64,000 nucleotides of DNA from an uncultured Haliea sp. (GTDB lineage: Bacteria; Pseudomonadota; Gammaproteobacteria; Pseudomonadales; Halieaceae). The stretch spans positions 1 to 64,000 of the forward strand of contig CAJXUQ010000016.1 of assembly GCA_913061145.1 (NCBI GenBank), in the 5' to 3' direction. The translations under genes and the position numbers were made by a program. Shown one piece after another: positions 1-9,036 of this stretch; the first letter of the stretch is position 1; every line of letters starts with the position of its first letter. The notes beneath the pieces were generated by a model. The model saw only the letters and a list, made by a program, of their open reading frames with translations, was not told where the DNA came from and made no database searches.

Positions 1-1
1 T

Positions 2-52
2 GATTACTTCTTCCTGAAGATCAAAGCCGCCTTCCCCGGAAATGCGCGATGA
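2..52 (+). CDS. C-terminal end of an unidentified CDS (truncated by window start): ...DYFFLKIKAAFPGNAR*
   Basis: Open frame from base 2 to TGA at 50-52, followed by an intrinsic terminator hairpin. Confidence 0.4.
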   Translation, partial: DYFFLKIKAAFPGNAR

Positions 53-56
53 ACCT

Positions 57-92
57 AAAAAAAAGGGGCTGCAGCGCTGCAACCCCTTTTTT
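57..92. terminator. Bidirectional intrinsic terminator (A-tract, GGGGCTGCAG/CTGCAACCCC stem, T-tract)
   Basis: Inverted repeat flanked by A and T tracts. Confidence 0.75.
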
Positions 93-105
93 ATCTCGAA
101 CTGGG

Positions 106-150
106 CTCCGCCTGCTGGGCTCGAACCGGCGACCCTTTGATTGACAGTAT
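106..150 (-). pseudogene. 3'-half fragment of tRNA-Asn (duplicate of 1125-1169)
   Basis: About 45 nt nearly identical to the 3' half of the intact tRNA-Asn at 1123-1198; D-arm and 5' acceptor half missing. Confidence 0.75.
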
Positions 151-169
151 CTCCGAGAATCGCGATCAA

Positions 170-391
170 CTAGCGCTTGGCTTTTTCATCACGGCGAGCC
201 CTTTTTGTCAGGGGTCTACCGTCTGCATCAACAGTGCTTTTCGGCTTCTCGCCCTTGGCAGTCTTTGATGCGCGGCTACGAATAATCAGCCCCAGCGTTT
301 CCTCATCGCGCAATTTGATCGCATTCTTCTCCAGAGTATCGAGCTCTTCAAAACTGTATACGTCATTTTTGAGCTTCTCTATTCGATTCAT
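170..391 (-). CDS. Small charged hypothetical protein (73 aa)
   Basis: ORF with ATG start; Lys/Arg-rich C-terminus; no family recognised. Confidence 0.45.
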   Translation of the reverse strand: MNRIEKLKNDVYSFEELDTLEKNAIKLRDEETLGLIIRSRASKTAKGEKPKSTVDADGRPLTKRARRDEKAKR

Positions 392-497
392 ATTGTGCTC
401 TTATGCGTGAGTGGGCAAAGTTGGGTGCAAATAGCGGTAACAGTCGCCACCTGATCTGACAGTTATCGGCCCGATCAGGCTTAACTCGGCTGACTGA

Positions 498-1046
498 TCA
501 AGCGGCAGCCGATTCTGCCTTGGCCTCGACAGTCTCCCCATCTTCCGGTGCCAGCTCGGCTACTTTGGCTTCCAGCTCCGCCACCTTGCGCTGCAGCTCC
601 GCGTTTTCCTTCTTGGTCTCGCTGAGCGTTTTCTGCAGCAGGTCGGTGGCGCGGGTCTTTTCAGCCAGCTTCTTCTTGCTGGTGTCGAGGTTCTTCTTCA
701 TGCGCACCGGGTCGAATTGCGTGAGGGTCTTGTTCTCCTCGCGCGCCGCCGCCAGGTCCTTCTGCAGGGTCTTGATCCGCTGCTTGAGTTCGGCGATTTC
801 CGCCACCAGCCGTTCACTGCGATTGTGCAGCTCGCGAGCCCGCTGTTCGGCTTTCTGGCTGTCCGTCGCCTTGCCGGTCAGTTCGGTGATGGTCTCCAAC
901 TGCTTATCAACGGCCGCCTGGAGTTCTGACTCTCGGGCGCTGAGGCGGTCGATCTCGACGGTCTTGGCATCGAGCTGTTGCTGATATTCGGCGCGGAGAT
1001 TCGCCTCGAGTTCCATGATTTTTTCAAGTTTGCTGGCTGTGAGCAT
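498..1046 (-). CDS. Coiled-coil hypothetical protein (start likely MLTASKLEKIMELEANLRAEY)
   Basis: Heptad-rich Leu/Glu/Lys sequence; the longer ORF start at 1157 would overlap tRNA-Asn. Confidence 0.65.
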   Translation of the reverse strand: MLTASKLEKIMELEANLRAEYQQQLDAKTVEIDRLSARESELQAAVDKQLETITELTGKATDSQKAEQRARELHNRSERLVAEIAELKQRIKTLQKDLAAAREENKTLTQFDPVRMKKNLDTSKKKLAEKTRATDLLQKTLSETKKENAELQRKVAELEAKVAELAPEDGETVEAKAESAAA

Positions 1047-1076
1047 AGGGATTCCGGGGTGTGCTTTAGTGGTCTG

Positions 1077-1112
1077 AAAAAAAAAGGGCTGCATCGCTGC
1101 AACCCCTTTTTT
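1077..1112. terminator. Intrinsic terminator downstream of tRNA-Asn; near copy of 57-92
   Basis: A-tract / GGGCTGCA-TGCAACCC stem / T-tract. Confidence 0.7.
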
Positions 1113-1122
1113 GTCTCGTATA

Positions 1123-1198
1123 TGGCTCCGCCTGCTGGGCTCGAACCAGCGACCCATTGATTAACAGTCAATTGCTCTACCAACTGAGCTAAGGCGGA
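1123..1198 (-). tRNA. tRNA-Asn (anticodon GTT)
   Basis: Reverse complement TCCGCCTTAGCTCAGTTGGTAGAGCAATTGACTGTTAATCAATGGGTCGCTGGTTCGAGCCCAGCAGGCGGAGCCA folds as a cloverleaf with GTT anticodon. Confidence 0.95.
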
Positions 1199-1346
1199 AT
1201 GGTGTTAACCGAGGCCGCGTATGATAATGATGCACCCCATACAGGTCAACAGCCTGTGGGGTATTTTTCGCAATCTCGCCTGCGGCTGCAAATCGCCTGC
1301 CAGTAGCCCATAATAGCCGGTTAGCGAATTATCGGGCCTTTTCTTC

Positions 1347-3365
1347 ATGTCCAAACCGTTCAAAGTGCATTCCAGTTACGCCCCCGCCGGTGACCAGCCC
1401 CGGGCCATACGGGAACTTGTGGAGGGCGTGAACGCAGGTCTGGCCTCCCAGACACTACTCGGGGTAACCGGGTCCGGGAAAACCTTCACCATGGCCCACG
1501 TGGTAGAGCAGTTGCAGCGTCCGACGATCGTCATGGCCCACAACAAGACATTGGCGGCGCAGCTCTACGGTGAGTTCAAGGAGTACTTCCCGGACAACGC
1601 CGTCGAATACTTTGTATCCTATTACGATTATTACCAGCCCGAAGCCTATGTGCCTTCATCGGACACCTTCATTGAGAAGGATGCCTCTGTGAACGAGCAC
1701 ATCGAGCAGATGCGTCTGTCGGCGACCAAGGCGCTGATGGAGCGTTCGGATTGCCTGGTGGTGGCTACGGTGTCGGCCATTTATGGTCTCGGTGATCCGA
1801 AGTCCTATTTCAAGATGGTGCTGCACCTCTCGCGCGGCGAGATGATTGATCAGCGTCAGGTACTGCGCCATCTTGCCGAGCTGCAGTATACCCGCAACGA
1901 TGTCGACTTCCATCGCGGCACCTATCGCGTGCGCGGCGACGTCATCGACATCTACCCCGCAGACTCCGAGCGCGAAGCGGTGCGCGTGGAGCTGTTTGAT
2001 GATGAGATCGATAATCTCTACTTCTTTGATCCCCTGACAGGTGTGGTCGAGCGCAAGGTGCCGCGGGTGACCATTTTCCCAAAGAGCCACTACGTGACCT
2101 CGCGCGATGTGATGCTGGAAGCCGTTGCGCATATCGAGGCTGAGCTCGAGCAGCGCGTCGCGCAGCTCAAGGAGAATGACAAGCTGGTCGAGGCGCAGCG
2201 CCTGCAGCAGCGCACGCGCTACGATGTCGAGATGATTCGCGAGCTGGGTTACTGCAACGGTGTGGAGAACTATTCGCGCTATCTGTCGGGTCGCGGGCCG
2301 GGTGAGCCGCCGCCTACCCTTTTCGAATATCTGCCGCAGAACGCGCTGGTGATTATCGACGAGTCCCACGCCACCATCCCGCAGATCGGCGGCATGTACC
2401 GCGGTGACCGCTCCCGCAAGGAAACGCTGGTCGAGTACGGCTTTCGCCTGCCCTCTGCGCTGGATAACCGACCATTGCGCTTCGAGGAGTGGGAGCGGCT
2501 GGTGCCGCAGGCCCTGTTTGTTTCCGCGACACCTGGCCCCTATGAGCAGGAGCATGCCGGGCGCACGGTGGAGCAGGTGGTGCGCCCTACAGGTCTCATC
2601 GACCCGGACCTGGAGGTGCGCCCTGCAACAACCCAGGTGGACGACTTGCTGCAGGAGATCCACAGCACCGTGGCAACGGGTGACCGGGTCCTGGTGACCA
2701 CACTGACCAAGCGCATGGCGGAGGACCTGACGGAGTACCTTACGGAACACGGTGTCAGGGTGCGCTACCTGCACTCGGATATCGATACCGTAGAGCGGGT
2801 GGAGATTATTCGCGATCTGCGTCTGGGTGAGTTTGACGTCCTGGTGGGCATCAACCTGCTGCGCGAAGGCCTGGATATGCCCGAAGTTTCGCTGGTGGCG
2901 ATTCTCGATGCCGACAAAGAAGGGTTTCTGCGTTCTGACCGTTCTCTCATTCAGACCATCGGGCGCGCGGCGCGCAATCTCAAGGGCCGGGCTATTCTCT
3001 ATGCCGACAAGGTAACGGGGTCGATGGAGCGGGCGATGGCGGAAACCGCCCGACGCCGGGAGAAGCAGCTGGCCTACAACGCCGAGCACGGTATTACCCC
3101 CGTGGGTGTCAACAAGTCCGTGAAGGACATCATGGAAGGGGCGCGGCGCATGCCAACCCGTGGTCGCGCCAAGGGCAACAAGGTGGCCGAGCAGTCGCTG
3201 GCGTTCAGCGCGGACATTGCCCGACTCAGCCCGGCGGCCCTCGCGCGGAAATTGCAGCAGATGGAAGCGCAAATGCAGGAATATGCGCGCAATCTGGAAT
3301 TTGAGCAGGCCGCAGCGCTGCGCGACCAGCTGGCAGAGGCCCGCCAGCTCGCATTTCTCAGCTGA
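1347..3365 (+). CDS. uvrB: Excinuclease ABC subunit B
   Basis: 672 aa; Walker [16 protein letters not shown](T), C-terminal UVR motif; canonical UvrB. Confidence 0.98.
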   Translation: MSKPFKVHSSYAPAGDQPRAIRELVEGVNAGLASQTLLGVTGSGKTFTMAHVVEQLQRPTIVMAHNKTLAAQLYGEFKEYFPDNAVEYFVSYYDYYQPEAYVPSSDTFIEKDASVNEHIEQMRLSATKALMERSDCLVVATVSAIYGLGDPKSYFKMVLHLSRGEMIDQRQVLRHLAELQYTRNDVDFHRGTYRVRGDVIDIYPADSEREAVRVELFDDEIDNLYFFDPLTGVVERKVPRVTIFPKSHYVTSRDVMLEAVAHIEAELEQRVAQLKENDKLVEAQRLQQRTRYDVEMIRELGYCNGVENYSRYLSGRGPGEPPPTLFEYLPQNALVIIDESHATIPQIGGMYRGDRSRKETLVEYGFRLPSALDNRPLRFEEWERLVPQALFVSATPGPYEQEHAGRTVEQVVRPTGLIDPDLEVRPATTQVDDLLQEIHSTVATGDRVLVTTLTKRMAEDLTEYLTEHGVRVRYLHSDIDTVERVEIIRDLRLGEFDVLVGINLLREGLDMPEVSLVAILDADKEGFLRSDRSLIQTIGRAARNLKGRAILYADKVTGSMERAMAETARRREKQLAYNAEHGITPVGVNKSVKDIMEGARRMPTRGRAKGNKVAEQSLAFSADIARLSPAALARKLQQMEAQMQEYARNLEFEQAAALRDQLAEARQLAFLS

Positions 3366-5430
3366 TCGGGTCGTCGTCCCGGGGCAACAGCAGGGTAAAC
3401 ACGGCACCGCTGCCATCGTCCCCGGTCGCAGCGTGCGCGCTGCCTTGGTGATATTCGGCGATCAGGCGAACCACATACAGCCCCAGCCCGAGGTGCACCG
3501 AGTCGGCACTGCGTGATTTGCGCAATGAGACCATGGCCTCGAAGAGGCGACCCTGCATGTCGGAGGGCAGGGCAGGGCCGCTATTGCTGACGCTGATTGC
3601 CCAGTCCGGCCCCTGCGGTAGCAGGCGCACTGCGATCTCGCTGCCACGGGGCGCAAACGACGCGGCGTTGTCGACCAGTTTGTCCAGCGCCTGAACCAGC
3701 AGGTCGGCAGCCCCGGTCACCCAGGCGCCCCCCCGGGGTACAGAAAGCGCGACGGTGTGGTTGTTGTACACGTTGCGATAGGCGGCACAGAGTGATTCCA
3801 GCAGTGGCACCAGGTCCAGTCGCGTAACATCGCGCTGGCGCAGGCTTTCTTCCAGCCGCGTTGCCTCGGTCATCGCATCGAGTATTCCGCTGAGACGCGA
3901 CAGGCCCTGGCGTGCGCGTTGTACATAGACGTCGCGCTCGCCAGCCAGTTCGTCGGCGGCCAGATTGTCCAGTGATGACTGGATAACGGCGATGGGGGTG
4001 CGCAGTTCGTGGGACAGTTTGCGGCTCAAGGTGCGCAGGTATTCATTGTACTCGTGCAGCTCTTCCAGCAGGCGCGCGTAGCTGCGCGACAGGTCTCCGA
4101 TTTCATCGCGCGCGCGGCTGCGCGGAAAGCGCGAAAGTTGCACACCTTCGCGGCCGAGGACGCGGCTTGCAGCCCGACTCAGGCGTCGTATGCGCCATGA
4201 CAGCACGCTGGCGAACAGCAGCAGACCCAGCGCCGCCGAGGCGAGCGCCAGGGCGCTGTAGCCAAGCAGGCGGCTGAAAGCCCGATCGGTGAGCGACAGG
4301 TACTGCTCGCTGTTCTGTTCCACCACAACCGCGCCGATCACCTGTCCCGCATTGCGCACCGGGGCGGCGCCCGCCAACAGATGCCGCCCCGCGCTCTCCG
4401 AGCGGTACCAGTGCTGGATGGCTGTTCCCGCCAGTGCCGCGGTGATTTCATTCCCGCGCAAATAGCCATTCCCCTGCGGCGGCGCCCTGTCGTCAGTGAC
4501 TTCTTCCGCCAGTATTCGCCGGTACAGCGCCTGCAGCAGCCAGAAGGTGTCACCGTCGTCATCGGCACGGTCCGTGGTGGGTGCCAGCGCTTCCGCGAGT
4601 AATCGCCCGTGCCGGTCTGTGACGCGGAGCCGCTGGCCCGGCTGTGCGAATCGTGCCAGATCGGCTTGCAGCGCCTGCGGCGGGTAGATCAGCCAAGGGG
4701 GTGCCGTGAGGTCCATGGGGCCAGTATTACCGGCGGTGCGCCAGCCGCTGCTGCGATGTCCGTCGACATCAATGGCATACACGCCGAGCCGCTGTCCGGT
4801 GATCGACAGTGGCAGTGCGAGCTCTATCGCGTAGCCCTCCCGGGTGTCCTGCCAGAAGCCGCGAATCTGCCCGGCGTCCACCCCGGGATGGCGCGGGCTG
4901 GCGTATTGGGCGCGCACGCTGCCCGGGGCGGGGGTGGCGATGACATAGTCCTGGCGCCTGTTATCCAGCCAGGTGCGCAGTATCAGCCGGTCACCGTTGG
5001 GCTCCGGGCTCAGACCAGGGTCGTGATAGGTGACGGATTCGTCAGTCACCTGCAGCATCAGGTAGAGCGTGCCGGCGTGTACCCCCGCACGGTAGTTCAG
5101 GCGGGGTACACGGGTCTCCAGGCTGCTGTAGTGCCCCTGAATGAACGTATCCCAGCCATCTTCATAGCCGTCCAACAGCGGTGGGCTGTCCAGCAGCGGG
5201 GCATACAGCGAACCCTCGGGATCATCCGCAGTGCGCAGACGTTCGCGGTTGGGATACAGCGCATCGGGCCGCTCGGCGAGGCTGGCGGCAACGGCGCTAG
5301 CAGCTGCGGCGACGGCCTGTGCTTGCCCCTGGCGCAGGGCGATCTCCATTTCACGCAGGAACTGGCAACCGGCCCAGGGCAGGGTGAGCAGCAGGAGGCT
5401 GACCAGCACGAGTTGTCGACGCAGGTTCAC
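3358..5430 (-). CDS. pdsS: Sensor histidine kinase of the proteobacterial dedicated sortase system
   Basis: 690 aa; N-terminal TM, large periplasmic region, [21 protein letters not shown]-box, HATPase; adjacent to matching response regulator, sortase and target. Confidence 0.8.
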   Translation of the reverse strand: MNLRRQLVLVSLLLLTLPWAGCQFLREMEIALRQGQAQAVAAAASAVAASLAERPDALYPNRERLRTADDPEGSLYAPLLDSPPLLDGYEDGWDTFIQGHYSSLETRVPRLNYRAGVHAGTLYLMLQVTDESVTYHDPGLSPEPNGDRLILRTWLDNRRQDYVIATPAPGSVRAQYASPRHPGVDAGQIRGFWQDTREGYAIELALPLSITGQRLGVYAIDVDGHRSSGWRTAGNTGPMDLTAPPWLIYPPQALQADLARFAQPGQRLRVTDRHGRLLAEALAPTTDRADDDGDTFWLLQALYRRILAEEVTDDRAPPQGNGYLRGNEITAALAGTAIQHWYRSESAGRHLLAGAAPVRNAGQVIGAVVVEQNSEQYLSLTDRAFSRLLGYSALALASAALGLLLFASVLSWRIRRLSRAASRVLGREGVQLSRFPRSRARDEIGDLSRSYARLLEELHEYNEYLRTLSRKLSHELRTPIAVIQSSLDNLAADELAGERDVYVQRARQGLSRLSGILDAMTEATRLEESLRQRDVTRLDLVPLLESLCAAYRNVYNNHTVALSVPRGGAWVTGAADLLVQALDKLVDNAASFAPRGSEIAVRLLPQGPDWAISVSNSGPALPSDMQGRLFEAMVSLRKSRSADSVHLGLGLYVVRLIAEYHQGSAHAATGDDGSGAVFTLLLPRDDDPIS

Positions 5431-5433
5431 GCG

Positions 5434-6126
5434 CTAGCTGCCCTGCCAGCGGTAGCCCATGCCATAGGCGGTTTCGATGCAGTCGAAGGCGGGGTCGAGG
5501 GCAGCAAACTTGCGGCGGATGCGTTTGATGTGCGATGTGATCGTGTTGTCGTCCAGCACGACATTGGCGCTGTCCATCAGCTGCTGGCGGTTCTTCACAT
5601 GCCCGGGGTGCCGCGCCAGCGTATGCACCATCCAGAATTCCGTGACGGTCAGGGGCACCGGTGTTCCGCTCCAGTGTGCGGTCATCCGCTCCAGGTTAAG
5701 GCTCAGCGCGCCCTGCTCGACGACGTGCTCCCGTAACTCCGGTGTCCGCAGTGCCTGCACTCGCCGAAACAAGGCAACAATGCGCGCCAGCAGGTGCGCC
5801 TGACTGATGTTCTTGGTCAGGTAGTCGTCGGCGCCCAGGCGCAGGCCGGAGATGACATCCAGTTCGCTGTCGCGCGCTGTCAGAAAGACGATGGGTACCA
5901 CCGCGCACAGGCTGCGCAGTTCACGACACAGTTCAAAACCGCCTTCGATGTCATCACCCAGCCCGACGTCGATGATGGCCAGATCGGGCAGCTGGCGACG
6001 AAACGCATCGCTGGCACTGCGCCGGTCGCAGAACAGCGATACCCGGAAGCCCTGGCGCTGCAAGGCATCGCGGTAATTCGCGGCCAGTGCGGCCTCGTCT
6101 TCGACAATGGCGATGTGGTGTCGCAT
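5434..6126 (-). CDS. pdsR: Response regulator of the dedicated sortase system
   Basis: Receiver domain plus winged-helix; 3 nt upstream of kinase gene; sortase locus context. Confidence 0.82.
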   Translation of the reverse strand: MRHHIAIVEDEAALAANYRDALQRQGFRVSLFCDRRSASDAFRRQLPDLAIIDVGLGDDIEGGFELCRELRSLCAVVPIVFLTARDSELDVISGLRLGADDYLTKNISQAHLLARIVALFRRVQALRTPELREHVVEQGALSLNLERMTAHWSGTPVPLTVTEFWMVHTLARHPGHVKNRQQLMDSANVVLDDNTITSHIKRIRRKFAALDPAFDCIETAYGMGYRWQGS

Positions 6127-6293
6127 GCAGTGCTACCCGGCGGGAGAGGCTGCCATGGTTCCAGAATCAGGCCGCGCGCTCAAGCGCTGCCACAATTGGT
6201 CACAATTCAGCATCAGCCTGCCACAGCGATGCCATCAGATCGACAGCTCCGGGCGTTTCAATAGCGCGGTCTATCACAGAGGGAGAGGTTACG

Positions 6294-8435
6294 ATGGCGA
6301 TGCATCTGTTGAATCGTGGCGGCACAGCGGGTGTCCTGCTGCGAGTCTGTTTCCGGATTCTGCCGCAATGGCTGGCGGCTGTGCTTTGCCTGCTGGTATT
6401 GAGCGCAGGCACGGTACGAGCGGACATCGACGAGACCCCCGGTTCTGGCCAGCTCCTGCTCCAGCGCCCGGGTTTGCCCCCCGTGCCGGCACTGCTCCAG
6501 CACAGCCGCTTCGACGTGCAGGTGGCGGGCATGGTCGCGGTGGTGCGGCTGCAGCAGACCTTCGAGAATACCAGCGCGGATTGGGTGGAGGGTGTCTATG
6601 TTTTTCCGCTGCCGGGTAATGCGGCGGTGCGCGCCATGGAAATGCGTGCGGGTGACCGCCGCATCGTCGGCCGGGTGCGTGAGCGGCAGGAGGCGCAGAC
6701 CCTGTATCGGCAGGCGGCCAGCAGCGGGCGCAAGGCCAGCCTGGTCTCGCAGCAGCGGCCGAACCTGTTCCAGAATAGGATAGCGAATGTGGCTCCCGGC
6801 GAGACGGTTACGGTGGTTCTGGAGTTCGTGCAGCCGGTAGAGTTTGCCGACAGCGTATTCAGCCTGCGCCTCCCCATGACATTGACCCCGCGCTACATCC
6901 CCGGTGTGTCTCTGCCGCGGGATGGTGGGGAGCCGGCGGCGCCGGACTATCTGGCCTGGCACCCGGCCACGGACCAGGTGCCTGATGCGCCCCTGATCAC
7001 GGCCTGGCAGCACACCGTGGAGGGCTCCGATGCCCTGCCGCTGAACCCGGTGTCGATTGCTGTCGAGCTCAATGCGGGTTTGCCCCTCGCCCGCGTGGAT
7101 ACGCCCAGCCACGCCATGCGCCTGTCCCGCGCAGGGAACCGCTATGAGCTGCAGCTGGCGCGTGGCCCCAGTGAGATGGACCGGGATTTTGTGCTGCGCT
7201 GGACGCCCGCCACCGGCAGCGAACCCCGGGCTGCCTTGTTCACGGAAGCCATAGACGGGGATCACTATGGAATGTTGCTGGTGGTGCCGCCCGGGTTACA
7301 GCAGGCAACCGGCGCGCCCCCACGTGAGCTCGTGTTTGTGGTGGATACCTCTGGCTCGATGGGCGGTGTGCCTCTGCAGCAGGCGCGTCAGAGCCTCGCC
7401 GCTGCGCTGGATGGGCTCCGCCCCAGCGATCATTTCAATATCATCGCCTTTGATCATGGGTACCGATCCCTGTTTCAGGAGGCACGCGCGGCGTCTGCAG
7501 ACGCGCTGCAGCGAGCCCGCCGGTTTGTCGGCAGGTTGGAAGCCGGGGGCGGTACCGAGATGCTGCCGCCCTTACGGCATGCCCTTGGTCAGGGGCGCGA
7601 CAGCAACGGTGAACGGCTGCGCCAGATTGTGTTTCTCACCGATGGGGCCGTAGGCAATGAGCAGGCCATTATCGACATGATCGCATCGCAGCTGGGCGCC
7701 TCCCGCCTGTTTACGGTGGGTATCGGGTCGGCGCCGAACAGCTGGTTCCTGCGCAAGGCCGCGGAGCTGGGTCGTGGCCGTCACCTGCATGTAGGCGAGT
7801 TGAGTGAGATCAGTGCGCAGATGGACGCGCTGGTGGGGTATCTGGCGGCACCCCTGTTGACCGATGTGCAGGTGCACTGGCCGCAGGCGGTTGCAGACGC
7901 AGGGGGTCCCGTGCCGGACCTGTACGCAGGGGCACCGCTGGTGCGCAGTGTGCGCTTCAATACGCCGCCGCAGGGGGGCGTGATTCGGGTGACGGGTACC
8001 CTGGCCGGTCAGCCCTGGGAGCAGGCGCTGATGCTGGACGGGCAGGCACAGTCAGCAGCCCCCGGGGTCGGCAGCCTGTGGGCGCGTGCACGTATACAGA
8101 CGCTGCTGGATGAGCGCTTCACCGGTACCCGGGAGGAGGTGATCAGGGCCAATGTCCTCGCGGTCGCGTTGCAGCATCAGTTGCTGAGCCCCTACACCAG
8201 CTTTATCGCCGTAGAGGAGCATGCCCAACGTCCCGCCGATGTACCGCTGAAACCCGACGCGGTGCGCAATACGCGTCCCCGTGGTCAGGAGCCGCAGGGC
8301 TTTGCCTATCCGCAAACCGCAACCACTGCCGCGGCGAAACTGTTTATCGCCTGCCTGCTGCTGTTCTTTGCCCTGCTGGTCTGGGTGATGCGCGGACCGG
8401 AGCTGGACCATGTGCCCGATGACGCTGCCCAATAA
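6294..8435 (+). CDS. Marine proteobacterial sortase target protein (VIT + vWA domains, C-terminal sorting-like signal)
   Basis: Signal peptide; VIT region (QQTFENTSADWVEGVYVFPLP); MIDAS motif DTSGSMGG; C-terminal YPQTAT + TM; next to sortase. Confidence 0.88.
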   Translation: MAMHLLNRGGTAGVLLRVCFRILPQWLAAVLCLLVLSAGTVRADIDETPGSGQLLLQRPGLPPVPALLQHSRFDVQVAGMVAVVRLQQTFENTSADWVEGVYVFPLPGNAAVRAMEMRAGDRRIVGRVRERQEAQTLYRQAASSGRKASLVSQQRPNLFQNRIANVAPGETVTVVLEFVQPVEFADSVFSLRLPMTLTPRYIPGVSLPRDGGEPAAPDYLAWHPATDQVPDAPLITAWQHTVEGSDALPLNPVSIAVELNAGLPLARVDTPSHAMRLSRAGNRYELQLARGPSEMDRDFVLRWTPATGSEPRAALFTEAIDGDHYGMLLVVPPGLQQATGAPPRELVFVVDTSGSMGGVPLQQARQSLAAALDGLRPSDHFNIIAFDHGYRSLFQEARAASADALQRARRFVGRLEAGGGTEMLPPLRHALGQGRDSNGERLRQIVFLTDGAVGNEQAIIDMIASQLGASRLFTVGIGSAPNSWFLRKAAELGRGRHLHVGELSEISAQMDALVGYLAAPLLTDVQVHWPQAVADAGGPVPDLYAGAPLVRSVRFNTPPQGGVIRVTGTLAGQPWEQALMLDGQAQSAAPGVGSLWARARIQTLLDERFTGTREEVIRANVLAVALQHQLLSPYTSFIAVEEHAQRPADVPLKPDAVRNTRPRGQEPQGFAYPQTATTAAAKLFIACLLLFFALLVWVMRGPELDHVPDDAAQ

Positions 8436-9036
8436 GCAGTGGCGCCGAGTGCTGCTGATGCTGGTGCTGCTGCTGGCGGCCTGGCAACTCGCCGGCGCCG
8501 GGTGGATACACGCCAAGGCCATGCTTGCCCAGCACCTGCTGGCACGCGCCTGGGAGCATACCCGGGAGGAGGGCGTGCCGCACAAGCCCTGGCCCTGGGC
8601 AGACACCTGGCCGGCGGCACGCCTGCAGGCACCTGCATTGGGCGCTGACTACCATGTGCTCGCCGGCACTTCCGGTCAGGCGCTGGCCTTCGGTCCGGGG
8701 TTGCATGAAGCTTTCGACGGGTCAGCGGAGCGCTGGACTGTTATCGCCGGACATCGCGACACGCACTTCCGCTTCCTGCAGGCGCTGCAGCCCGGCATGA
8801 CCCTGCGACTGGAGGACATCGCAGGGCGGGTTCGACACTTTCGGGTGGTTGCCATCCGTGTGGTGGACAGCCGTGTGGAGACGTTGCAGCCGCCTGCATC
8901 AGGCGCCGACGGCCTGCTGCTGGTGACCTGCTATCCCTTTGACAGCTGGCAGACCAACGGGCCGCTACGCTATGTCGTTGAGGCGCAGCCTAGTCCAGCA
9001 GCTCGCCGACCTGTTCGGGACTCAGGGGATGGCTGA
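8410..9036 (+). CDS. Class GN sortase
   Basis: 208 aa; N-terminal TM; catalytic His in AGHRDTHF and Cys in LLVTCYPF, C-terminal Arg in GPLRY. Confidence 0.92.
   Translation: MCPMTLPNKQWRRVLLMLVLLLAAWQLAGAGWIHAKAMLAQHLLARAWEHTREEGVPHKPWPWADTWPAARLQAPALGADYHVLAGTSGQALAFGPGLHEAFDGSAERWTVIAGHRDTHFRFLQALQPGMTLRLEDIAGRVRHFRVVAIRVVDSRVETLQPPASGADGLLLVTCYPFDSWQTNGPLRYVVEAQPSPAARRPVRDSGDG

Noticed and set aside
106-150. Second functional tRNA-Asn
   Set aside because: Only the 3' half is present; no D-arm or 5' acceptor strand follows.
498-1157. 219-aa start for the coiled-coil ORF
   Set aside because: Would translate through the terminator and into tRNA-Asn; start at 1046 is more likely.
1656-3416. 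586-aa minus-strand ORF
   Set aside because: Fully antisense to uvrB; artefact of GC-rich codon usage.
4609-5736. 375-aa plus-strand ORF
   Set aside because: Antisense to the sortase-system kinase and regulator; no recognisable domain.
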